Below the pieces are notes generated by a model that did no database searches, was not told the DNA's origin, and worked only from the letters and a program-made list of their open reading frames with translations. This document shows positions 1 to 5,648 of a DNA stretch of 5,648 nucleotides, in pieces; the stretch's first letter is position 1; every line of letters starts with the position of its first letter. Made by a program: the position numbers and the translations under genes. Source of the DNA: Limnoglobus sp. (GTDB taxonomy: Bacteria; Planctomycetota; Planctomycetia; Gemmatales; Gemmataceae); the NCBI GenBank assembly GCA_025353985.1, contig JANXNT010000710.1:1-5648 (forward strand), in the 5' to 3' direction.

Positions 1-160
1 ACGCTTCTTTGAGAAGTGTCGTGCCCCGGTTGCCGGAGCCGATCAGCCCGATGTTGAGCTTCTCGCCAGCACCCGCCGCGCGGCCGTACGGGGCGGCGAG
101 TAACACGGCACCCGCCGCTGCGGAGGATTCGAGAAACCGACGACGCGAAAGCGGAGTCAT
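1..160 (-). CDS. Gfo/Idh/MocA-family oxidoreductase with Tat signal, N-terminal fragment
   Basis: Only the first 53 residues are visible; the rest lies beyond base 1. Residues 5-10 read SRRRFL, a full match to the twin-arginine (Tat) motif, followed by an Ala/Gly/Leu-rich segment (about 12-29) with a possible cleavage site after Ala28. The mature part then begins KLNIGLIGSGNRG (34-46), a beta strand plus GxGxxG nucleotide-binding loop (Gly41, Gly43, Gly46) typical of the Rossmann fold of Gfo/Idh/MocA NAD(P)-dependent sugar oxidoreductases. Tat export fits a protein that folds around its cofactor before leaving the cytoplasm. I chose the ATG at 160 because an AAAGGA ribosome-binding site lies 8 bases upstream; an in-frame ATG at 169 overlaps that site and is less likely. 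The gene starts 31 bases after the stop of the HEAT/propeller gene, so the two are probably co-transcribed. Substrate is unknown. The family call rests on a short stretch; another Tat-exported Rossmann enzyme is possible. Confidence 0.82.
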   Translation of the reverse strand, partial: MTPLSRRRFLESSAAAGAVLLAAPYGRAAGAGEKLNIGLIGSGNRGTTLLKEA

Positions 161-168
161 GTGGCGCA

Positions 169-174
169 TCCTTT
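169..174 (-). promoter_or_regulatory. Ribosome-binding site of the Tat oxidoreductase gene
   Basis: The minus strand reads AAAGGA here, 8 bases before the ATG at 160. An in-frame ATG at 169 uses the last base of this motif and would have no spacer, so this site decides the start in favour of 160. Confidence 0.6.
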
Positions 175-191
175 TACGTGAAGTGGCAAAA

Positions 192-1949
192 TTATCGTCG
201 TTCGGCACGAACGAGTCGCATTCCGTCGGTGATCGTGTACGTCCAAACGACTTCTTTTTCAGGCGTGTATTCTTTCACCGAGTTCGAACCCGCATCGACG
301 ATCAGCGTGTTGCCGTTCGAGAATCGCTGCACGGAAGTCGGCGAGTTGACGTTCACGAACCAAACAGGTTCTTTCTTGTCGCTCTTCATGTCGTACTCGG
401 CGATACGGTTTTGCTCCGTAACGAGTACTCGATCGTTGGGGAGTAACTCCATCCGTGGCTGGTAGAACGGGTTGGTCGCCAGGTTCACGGGGTTCGGGAG
501 TTCCTTCCACTTTTCGTCGAGGCGGATGAGCTTACCGGGGTTCGTGGTCAGCACGATCGTCTGGCCGTTTTCGCTGCGGGCGACGGCCAGAATGTCGTTG
601 TTGTTGGGGCGGGCGTATTTGTTTTTCTCTTCCCATTTTTCGTTGTACTCGATCGCCATCTGGCGACAGGCGACGAGCGTGTTGCCGTTCGGCAGGCGTT
701 GCATTCCGACGGGCTGGCCGGGTGGCGGGTTGAACGTAAAGACGATCGCGCCGTTCAACGTTCGCTCGGTGATGCGCGAGTAATTTTGTTCGAGAATCAG
801 GACGCGGCCATTCGGCAAAAACTGAAAATCAGCGGGGGCATTGATGCCCGCCATCCGCCAACGCCGACGCATATCCGGCCCGAGTTCGGCGAGCCAGCCA
901 TTGCCCCAACCGCTCGGGTCCATGGTCATCAGCGCGATGCGGCCCGTCGTGGTCGGCTTGAAGTCGAGTTTCGAAAAATCCGTCGTTTCCTTCGCACCAT
1001 CCCACCATTTCCGCCAACTGTCACGGGCCTTTTCGAGGTCCGGTTTGAGTGGCCCCATCTTCGTCTTCGGTGCATTCTTACCCGCGAGTTGAATCAGGAA
1101 ATCCTCAGCTTGCCAGATGCGACCGCGTGAGAGATCGGGAATCGAACTGATGAGTTCCGAGACGGCATCGACATCGCGCGTGACGGTTGCCAACGTGAAA
1201 CCGACCGAGAATTTCGTCTCACCGTCGGTTTCCTTGGCTAGCGCGACTTTGACCTTTTTCGCCGCTTCCGCAGAGAGTTGCGGGTTCCCGACTGAGGCTT
1301 CAAGCAGGGCAATCGCCGCCGTCGCTCGCCGTGCGGGGAGTTTGTCTTCCAGTGCAGCCAAAATTGCGGGGTCAATCACGCCATCGCGAATCGCGAGCGC
1401 TGCAATCGCGGCGTGAAGGTCGTCTTCGACGCCGGTTGTGTCGGCCATCGGGAAGAAGCCGAGCATCGCGGCTACGGCATCCGGAGATTTGGTTTTAGAA
1501 AGAGCGCGAGCGACGGCCGAGGCAATGGCAGCGTGCGATACTTTCTCGATCCGCTTCAGAGTCTCCCCGGCTCGAAACGCCACTTCCGGGTCGGCATCGC
1601 CCTGTGCGGCCGTGCGCAATGGCCCAATCGCGGCTGGCCCGAATTTCTCTGCAGAGAGGCTCGCTTTCACGCGCTCATCGAATTGCTCGTCGCCCATGCT
1701 CTTGATGACGTTCTGAATCTTCTGCAAATCCGAATCGCTCAGCGTCCGTTGTTTGAGATAAGCGATCAGCGTGTCTGGCTTATCCGCAGACAGGTTCGCC
1801 GACTCCAGCGCTTTCGCATCAAGGGCGACTTGATCGGCAGTCGGCTCCTTCGCTTTCACCAAAACACGTTTGGCAAAGATCGGTTGCGCCTGGGACACCG
1901 TCGCCCAAGTAAACAACAACGCGAGGAGCATGAAACGGGGAACGAGCAT
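192..1949 (-). CDS. Secreted HEAT-repeat and beta-propeller protein
   Basis: The product is 585 residues from the ATG at 1949. That start has GGAG 7 bases upstream; an in-frame GTG at 1976 (594 residues) has no visible ribosome-binding site. Residues 1-21 form a Sec-type signal (hydrophobic core from Phe6, likely cleavage after SQA at 21). Residues about 45-300 are Ala/Leu-rich helical HEAT-like repeats; the clearest helix pair is about 103-135 (FGPAAIGPLRTAA onwards). A WRKWW link (about 312-316) leads to the C-terminal part, where a Gly/Asp-plus-strand motif (GRIALM, GRVLIL, GNTLVA, GQTIVL, DRVLVT, GNTLIV) recurs at residues 336, 381, 422, 462, 506 and 546, every 40-45 residues, fitting a six-blade propeller. 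Such blades resemble PQQ-like or arylsulfotransferase-like propellers, but no catalytic residues can be assigned, so a binding or scaffold role outside the cytoplasm is the safest reading. It lies between the DUF1549/DUF1553 gene and the Tat oxidoreductase gene on the same strand. Exact function is unknown. Confidence 0.85.
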   Translation of the reverse strand: MLVPRFMLLALLFTWATVSQAQPIFAKRVLVKAKEPTADQVALDAKALESANLSADKPDTLIAYLKQRTLSDSDLQKIQNVIKSMGDEQFDERVKASLSAEKFGPAAIGPLRTAAQGDADPEVAFRAGETLKRIEKVSHAAIASAVARALSKTKSPDAVAAMLGFFPMADTTGVEDDLHAAIAALAIRDGVIDPAILAALEDKLPARRATAAIALLEASVGNPQLSAEAAKKVKVALAKETDGETKFSVGFTLATVTRDVDAVSELISSIPDLSRGRIWQAEDFLIQLAGKNAPKTKMGPLKPDLEKARDSWRKWWDGAKETTDFSKLDFKPTTTGRIALMTMDPSGWGNGWLAELGPDMRRRWRMAGINAPADFQFLPNGRVLILEQNYSRITERTLNGAIVFTFNPPPGQPVGMQRLPNGNTLVACRQMAIEYNEKWEEKNKYARPNNNDILAVARSENGQTIVLTTNPGKLIRLDEKWKELPNPVNLATNPFYQPRMELLPNDRVLVTEQNRIAEYDMKSDKKEPVWFVNVNSPTSVQRFSNGNTLIVDAGSNSVKEYTPEKEVVWTYTITDGMRLVRAERR

Positions 1950-1956
1950 TTCCAAA

Positions 1957-1960
1957 CTCC
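1957..1960 (-). promoter_or_regulatory. Ribosome-binding site deciding the HEAT/propeller start
   Basis: The minus strand has GGAG, 7 bases before the ATG at 1949. The open frame extends to a GTG at 1976, but no purine-rich ribosome-binding motif precedes that codon, so the shorter product is preferred. Confidence 0.55.
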
Positions 1961-2023
1961 GAGCAGGCGATTTCACTTTGCATTAGTCTACGCGACTTCG
2001 CCACACAGATGAAGAACAAAACA

Positions 2024-2095
2024 TTAACCGCGGAGGCCGCAGAGTACGCAAAGAAGAAATTTCTTCTCCGCGTTCTCCGCGAACTCTGCGGTTAA
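2024..2095 (-). repeat. 72-bp spacerless inverted repeat of 9-bp units in the intergenic gap
   Basis: Two 36-base arms (2024-2059 and 2060-2095) are inverted copies with no loop between them; 29 of 36 positions are complementary. The ends are TTAACCGC and GCGGTTAA and the centre is the palindrome GAAATTTC. Inside each arm are three 9-base units of the form CGCRGAGNN or a close variant (left arm CGCGGAGGC, CGCAGAGTA, CGCAAAGAA). On the minus-strand RNA four of the seven non-complementary pairs become G-U wobbles, leaving three mismatches; on plus-strand RNA six mismatches and one wobble remain. It begins 23 bases after the stop of the DUF1549/DUF1553 gene and ends 74 bases before the ATG of the next gene. 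It could end or dampen transcription, protect the upstream mRNA 3' end, or be a dispersed non-coding repeat. The following TTTTGTTCTTC stretch is only moderately T-rich, so an intrinsic terminator is possible but not proved. The rest of this 169-base gap shows no gene and no convincing promoter. Confidence 0.85.
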
Positions 2096-2118
2096 AAATT
2101 CTGCTTGCATCCCATGCC

Positions 2119-4593
2119 TTACTGATTGAACAAAAACGCCTTCGTGTTCAGCAGTGCCCAGATGATGTTTTCGTAGGCGGCCTTTTTGTCTTTGGGCTGC
2201 TTCGCGATGTGCTCCTTAGCCAACGCGAGTTGTTCCGCGGACGGTTTCTTGCCGACGGCCCACACGAATAACTCGGCGATCTTTTCGTCGTCGCTGCGGG
2301 GGTCTTTTGCGAGTTTGTCGGCACGGCCACTGGCGCGGGCGATTTTGTCTTGCACTTCTTGCGAGTTCAACATGTGCAGAATCATCGCGAGGCTCGCCTC
2401 GTTGACTCGCTCGCACTCGCACGCACTGATTCGCTGTGGCCGACCGAAGACATCGAGGAAGTACGACGAAAACGACTCGTCGGGCAGCATGATCGCGCGT
2501 TGCGGCGAGTTTGTGTCGTTCGGCAAACCGGGGAACTGCGAGGGGCTATCCGTCACTTTACAGACCGCGTCGAAGACGACTTCGGCGGCAAGGCGCTTCG
2601 GATAATAGCGTGCGTACGACTGCTTATCGGACTTATTGAACTCGTTCGGTGCAGCACTCAGTTGGTACGTTCGGCTCTTGCAGATCGTCTTCGCCAAAGA
2701 CTTCAGCGAAAATTTGTTCTCGATGAAATTCGCGGCGAGCGCGTTCAGCAGTTCGGGGTTCGACGGCGGGTTTGTTACTCGCATATCGTCGATCGGGTCG
2801 ACGATGCCCCTACCGAAGAAGTGTGCCCAATAGCGGTTGGCTACGGTGCGTGCGAAAAACGGATTCGCCGGGTTCGTCATCCAATCGGCGAGTTGTTCGC
2901 GAGGATCATCGTTGCCATCGACCACGATGGCTTCGGCGTCGAGCGGCTTGAGCGGCGCGGTTTTGTTCGTGCGTTTGTTCGTGACGGAGCCGTTCGAACG
3001 CACGTAAATCAGTTGCTTGCGATCTTGGTTATTGTTGTTCAATCCCGGCGTGGCAATCGCTTTCTTGCCGACTCTACCAAAGAACGCGGCCATGCCCCAG
3101 TAATCGTCCTGGCTCCACTTTTCGTACGGGTGGTGGTGGCAATTCGCACACGCCATCCGTTGGCCGAGGAACACCTGCGAAAGATCGTCGACGAAGTTCT
3201 CGGCGGTCGCGACCTCTTTGTACCAGACCGTTGTCGGCGATTTCACTTCGTCGCCACTCGAACAGATAATCTCTCTCGCGAACTTGTCGTACGGCATATC
3301 GGTGGCGATCGCATTGCGAATCCAGTCGTGGAACGCGAACGTTCCCGTTGCGCGGCTCGGCTGCCCGCGGCGCTTCACTCGCAACACATCGGCCCATTTA
3401 TTCGCGAAATAATAACTGAACTCGGGCGTCTCGACGAGTCGGTCGATCAACTTGTCCCGCTTATCGGCAGTGGTGTCCGCCACGTACGCCGTCACCGCAG
3501 CGGGTGCGGGTAGCGAGCCGGTGACATCCAAATACGCACGGCGAATAAACTGCTCGTCGGTGCAAATCTCCGATGGCACGATGCCGAGTTCGCGCCATTT
3601 CTGACTGGTGAATTGATCGACGACGGTGTTGGCCGCGAAGGTAAAGTTCGGGGCGATGCCCGGGCGTGGCACGATGGCGCGGAAGACGTTGACCTGCCCG
3701 CTGAAGCGGACCATCACGCCGGCTTGACCCGTCATCGACAGCGTTTGAACGAGGCCCGATTCGTTGACCGTCGCTACTTCCGTCTCGTTGGTTTCGAACT
3801 GACAACGGCGTGTCACATCTTCGATGGTGCCATCGGAATAGTGTGCGTGGACGGCGAGTTGCTGCCGCGCTTGTCGGTCGAGTACCCGCGAATTCGGGTA
3901 GACGACGATCTTCGCTATCGTCGGGTCGGTGGCGGTGCCGTACGGCATACCGGTGGCGATCCAGCGGCGCAGAATCTTGTATTCCTCGGAGCCGACATCC
4001 ATTTTCTTACCGCCACCGTGCGGGACTTGGCCCGATGACTTCGTGAGAAAGAGCGAGGTATCCGGGGCGGCGGGGAACAGTCGGCGGCCACGCGATTCCT
4101 TTAGCAACGTCGTGTAATCGAGTTCGGGGTCGAAGCCGAGCAGCGACAACCGGAAGCCGTTCTGCCCCTGGATTTTGCCGTGGCAGCCACCCGAATTGCA
4201 ACTGAGTTTCGTCAGAATCGGCTCGATTTGGTTGTTGAAGTTCAACGCTCGTGGCGTTTCCATCGCTTCGACGATCGTCGGAATTTTCGTAGTCAGTCCG
4301 CCGAACGTGGCAACGATTTCCGCACGGCCATTCGCCAACGGGAAGACGCGGCCATCGGCATTAACGCGGATGATGCTCGTATCGGAAACCGCGTATTTTA
4401 CCGCAGAAGTCATATCGACCGTGCGATTGTTCGGCAGCTTGCCATCGATGAGCAACTGCGGCGCATCGTCTGAGCCGCGTACGGTTAGTTGTGCCGGGAA
4501 CGCGACAATTTCCGCTGGCGTCGGCACTGTCTCTGCGGCATTCGCGCAAACGAACGCACTGAAAAACAAGCCCAATGTGAGTAGGGTGCGCAT
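2119..4593 (-). CDS. Exported Big_2 / cytochrome c-like / DUF1549 / DUF1553 protein
   Basis: This 824-residue protein has a Sec signal (residues 1-19, hydrophobic core LLTLGLFFSAFV, cleavage near ANA). A Big_2-like Ig domain follows (about 30-108), then a planctomycete cytochrome c-like (PSCyt1-type) region with CNSGGCHG at 132-139, a second Big_2-like domain (about 225-310, YSDGTIEDVT), DUF1549/PSCyt2 (about 320-510, with RRAYLDVTGSLP at 351-362 and the haem-type motif CANCHHHP at 482-489), and DUF1553/PSD1 (about 560-815, with ANRYWAHFFGRGIVDP and FGRPQR). Order and length match the complete planctomycete family and no frame break is seen. CANCH is a classic CxxCH haem site; CNSGGCH has four residues between the cysteines, so haem attachment there is less certain. 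The biochemical role is not established; an extracytoplasmic redox role in polymer breakdown is inferred. No strong ribosome-binding motif precedes the ATG at 4593, but the next internal Met codons would remove the signal peptide. The DUF1501 gene ends 77 bases upstream, a common partner of this family. Confidence 0.93.
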   Translation of the reverse strand: MRTLLTLGLFFSAFVCANAAETVPTPAEIVAFPAQLTVRGSDDAPQLLIDGKLPNNRTVDMTSAVKYAVSDTSIIRVNADGRVFPLANGRAEIVATFGGLTTKIPTIVEAMETPRALNFNNQIEPILTKLSCNSGGCHGKIQGQNGFRLSLLGFDPELDYTTLLKESRGRRLFPAAPDTSLFLTKSSGQVPHGGGKKMDVGSEEYKILRRWIATGMPYGTATDPTIAKIVVYPNSRVLDRQARQQLAVHAHYSDGTIEDVTRRCQFETNETEVATVNESGLVQTLSMTGQAGVMVRFSGQVNVFRAIVPRPGIAPNFTFAANTVVDQFTSQKWRELGIVPSEICTDEQFIRRAYLDVTGSLPAPAAVTAYVADTTADKRDKLIDRLVETPEFSYYFANKWADVLRVKRRGQPSRATGTFAFHDWIRNAIATDMPYDKFAREIICSSGDEVKSPTTVWYKEVATAENFVDDLSQVFLGQRMACANCHHHPYEKWSQDDYWGMAAFFGRVGKKAIATPGLNNNNQDRKQLIYVRSNGSVTNKRTNKTAPLKPLDAEAIVVDGNDDPREQLADWMTNPANPFFARTVANRYWAHFFGRGIVDPIDDMRVTNPPSNPELLNALAANFIENKFSLKSLAKTICKSRTYQLSAAPNEFNKSDKQSYARYYPKRLAAEVVFDAVCKVTDSPSQFPGLPNDTNSPQRAIMLPDESFSSYFLDVFGRPQRISACECERVNEASLAMILHMLNSQEVQDKIARASGRADKLAKDPRSDDEKIAELFVWAVGKKPSAEQLALAKEHIAKQPKDKKAAYENIIWALLNTKAFLFNQ

Positions 4594-4639
4594 AGCAAGG
4601 GGTCTTCAGGTGGGATGAGTCGCGTGCGGAAACCGACAC

Positions 4640-4661
4640 CCGATGTGCGTTGGCACACCGG
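4640..4661 (-). other. Intercistronic stem-loop after the DUF1501 gene
   Basis: On the minus-strand RNA a 9-pair stem (CCGGUGUGC with GCACAUCGG, one G-U pair) closes a 4-base CAAC loop, 9 bases after the DUF1501 stop codon. No U tract follows, so it does not look like an intrinsic terminator. It may stabilise the 3' end of the upstream message or adjust expression between the two genes. The remainder of this 77-base gap shows no other feature I can support. Confidence 0.4.
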
Positions 4662-4670
4662 TCAACAGCA

Positions 4671-5648
4671 TTATAGCAATTCTTTGACCGGCTCGCGGTC
4701 GTCCAAAACGTACATCGGGCGACCCGCGCCGTTCGGGAACGTCATCGCGGGATCGATGCCGATCGCGCGATACAGCGTGCTCATGACTTGCGGCACCGTG
4801 TAGGCACGATCTTTCGGGCGTTCGCCTTTGGCGTTGGTCGCGCCGACGGCTTGGCCCATTTTCAGGCCGCCACCTGCCACGAGTGCGCCCATTGCGGGCG
4901 ACCAGTGATCGCGACCCCCGCTCGTATTCACCTTCGGAGTGCGGCCAAATTCGCCCCACATCACGGTGACGACATCGTCTTGCATTCCGCGATCGTGCAA
5001 GTCTTGGATCAGGTTCGCAATCGCTTGATCGACCTTCGGAAGTTGCTTCTTCAAGGTGGTGAAGTTGCCGCTGTGCGTGTCCCAACCACCGATGGATAGC
5101 GTCACGAAACCGACACCCGCTTCGATCAGCCGTCGCGCCGTCAGGAACTGCTCGACGCCCTTGTAGCGTTCGCGAACTTTGGCATCTTCCTTTTCGATAT
5201 TGAGCGCATTGCGGACGACGCCACTCGACACCATTTCGAGTGCGCGTTCGGTGTAGCTATCGATGCCAACCATCGTGCCGGACGCATCAATTTCGCGTCG
5301 GGTATCGTCGAACGATTCGAGCAGATTGCGGCGATTGTCGAGGCGATCCGAATTTACGCCATTAGCCAACTTCAAGTTGGAATTGCCTGGGCCGCTCGGC
5401 GTGAATGGCCGGTGCGAGACACCGAGGTAACCCGGCTCGGTGCCGCGCGACATGCCGCGCAGGCTGACGTACGGAGGCACCGCGCCCGATGATTCACTGC
5501 GAAGTTTCGAGATGACCGAACCGAACGACGGGTGGCCCGCCGTCATATTGACGCGATCCGGGTAACCGGTCGTGACCAGCGAATCGCTGTGTTCGTCGAC
5601 CGAAGTGAGCGAGCGAACCACCGCGAGTTTGTCGAACATCTTCGCTTG
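4671..5648 (-). CDS. DUF1501 family protein, C-terminal part
   Basis: The frame is open to the window edge, giving 325 visible residues; the N-terminus is missing. The Met codon at 5639 is probably internal, because MFDKLAVVRSLTSVDEHSDS matches the middle of the family, where a line such as FDKLAVVRSL normally follows about 100 or more residues, often with a Tat signal. Family landmarks, counted from the first visible codon, are SIGGWDTHSGNF (185-196), WGEFGRTPK (231-239), GGRDHW (244-249) and a C-terminus with GRPMYVLD. DUF1501 proteins resemble the alkaline phosphatase/sulfatase superfamily; the Asp and His residues in WDTH and RDHW sit where metal ligands would be expected, but the reaction is not established. 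It is the first gene of the visible same-strand cluster, followed after 77 bases by the DUF1549/DUF1553 gene. These two families are commonly paired in Planctomycetes, which supports a shared extracytoplasmic pathway. No frameshift or missing motif is visible. Confidence 0.93.
   Translation of the reverse strand, partial: QAKMFDKLAVVRSLTSVDEHSDSLVTTGYPDRVNMTAGHPSFGSVISKLRSESSGAVPPYVSLRGMSRGTEPGYLGVSHRPFTPSGPGNSNLKLANGVNSDRLDNRRNLLESFDDTRREIDASGTMVGIDSYTERALEMVSSGVVRNALNIEKEDAKVRERYKGVEQFLTARRLIEAGVGFVTLSIGGWDTHSGNFTTLKKQLPKVDQAIANLIQDLHDRGMQDDVVTVMWGEFGRTPKVNTSGGRDHWSPAMGALVAGGGLKMGQAVGATNAKGERPKDRAYTVPQVMSTLYRAIGIDPAMTFPNGAGRPMYVLDDREPVKELL

Noticed and set aside
1950..1976. N-terminal extension of the HEAT/propeller protein to a GTG at 1976
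   Set aside because: No ribosome-binding motif precedes the GTG, while the ATG at 1949 has GGAG at good spacing and a complete signal peptide. The longer form is still possible.
1413..2012. 199-residue plus-strand open frame opposite the HEAT/propeller gene, running into the intergenic gap
   Set aside because: No domain or family signature and low-complexity Arg/His-rich composition; it overlaps a well-supported gene.
1961..2023. Promoter for the HEAT/propeller gene
   Set aside because: A TAGACT hexamer could serve as a -10 box, but no -35-like box lies at a suitable distance, and planctomycete promoters are not well enough defined to call it.
2024..2095. CRISPR array or tandem repeat array
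   Set aside because: The 9-bp units are short, occur three per arm in opposite orientation and have no spacers, so this is an inverted repeat, not CRISPR.
2350..3513. 387-residue open frame on the plus strand, antisense to the DUF1549/DUF1553 gene
   Set aside because: It is Arg/Val-rich with no recognisable domain and lies wholly inside a gene whose domains are certain. It is a codon-bias shadow.
4671..5639. DUF1501 gene starting at the ATG at 5639
   Set aside because: The frame stays open to the window edge and the sequence after this Met matches the interior of the family, so this is an internal Met and the true start lies outside.

Overview
The window looks like ordinary chromosomal DNA from a planctomycete, most likely of the Gemmata type. 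This rests on the protein families: a DUF1501 protein, a very large exported protein with Big_2, PSCyt1-like, DUF1549 and DUF1553 regions, a HEAT-repeat plus beta-propeller secreted protein, and a Tat-exported Gfo/Idh/MocA-type oxidoreductase. These families are strongly expanded in Planctomycetes. The genus is an inference; there is no rRNA or other phylogenetic marker here.

All four genes lie on the minus strand, so reading order runs from high to low coordinates. (1) 5648-4671: DUF1501 protein, N-terminus outside the window. (2) 4593-2119: 824-residue Big_2/cytochrome-like/DUF1549/DUF1553 protein. (3) 1949-192: HEAT-repeat and six-blade propeller protein (an upstream GTG at 1976 is a less likely start). 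(4) 160-1: start of a Gfo/Idh/MocA-family protein with a perfect twin-arginine signal, C-terminus outside the window. The plus strand carries no credible gene; its long open frames are antisense shadows.

The gaps are short: 77, 169 and 31 bases. A single transcript is plausible, although the 169-base gap holds a striking spacerless 72-bp inverted repeat (2024-2095) built of 9-bp units. The 77-base gap holds a smaller hairpin (4640-4661). In both, the mismatches between the arms turn largely into G-U wobbles on the minus-strand RNA, so the structure is better formed in the transcript of these genes than on the opposite strand.

Three of the four proteins show an export signal (two Sec-type, one Tat-type); the N-terminus of DUF1501 is missing. 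The cluster therefore probably works outside the cytoplasm. Such clusters are often thought to take part in breakdown of complex or sulfated polysaccharides, but nothing here fixes the substrate. I see no CRISPR array, tRNA, rRNA, transposase or phage gene, and no clear candidate for a wholly new system. The most unusual items are the 72-bp palindrome and the regular HEAT/propeller fusion.
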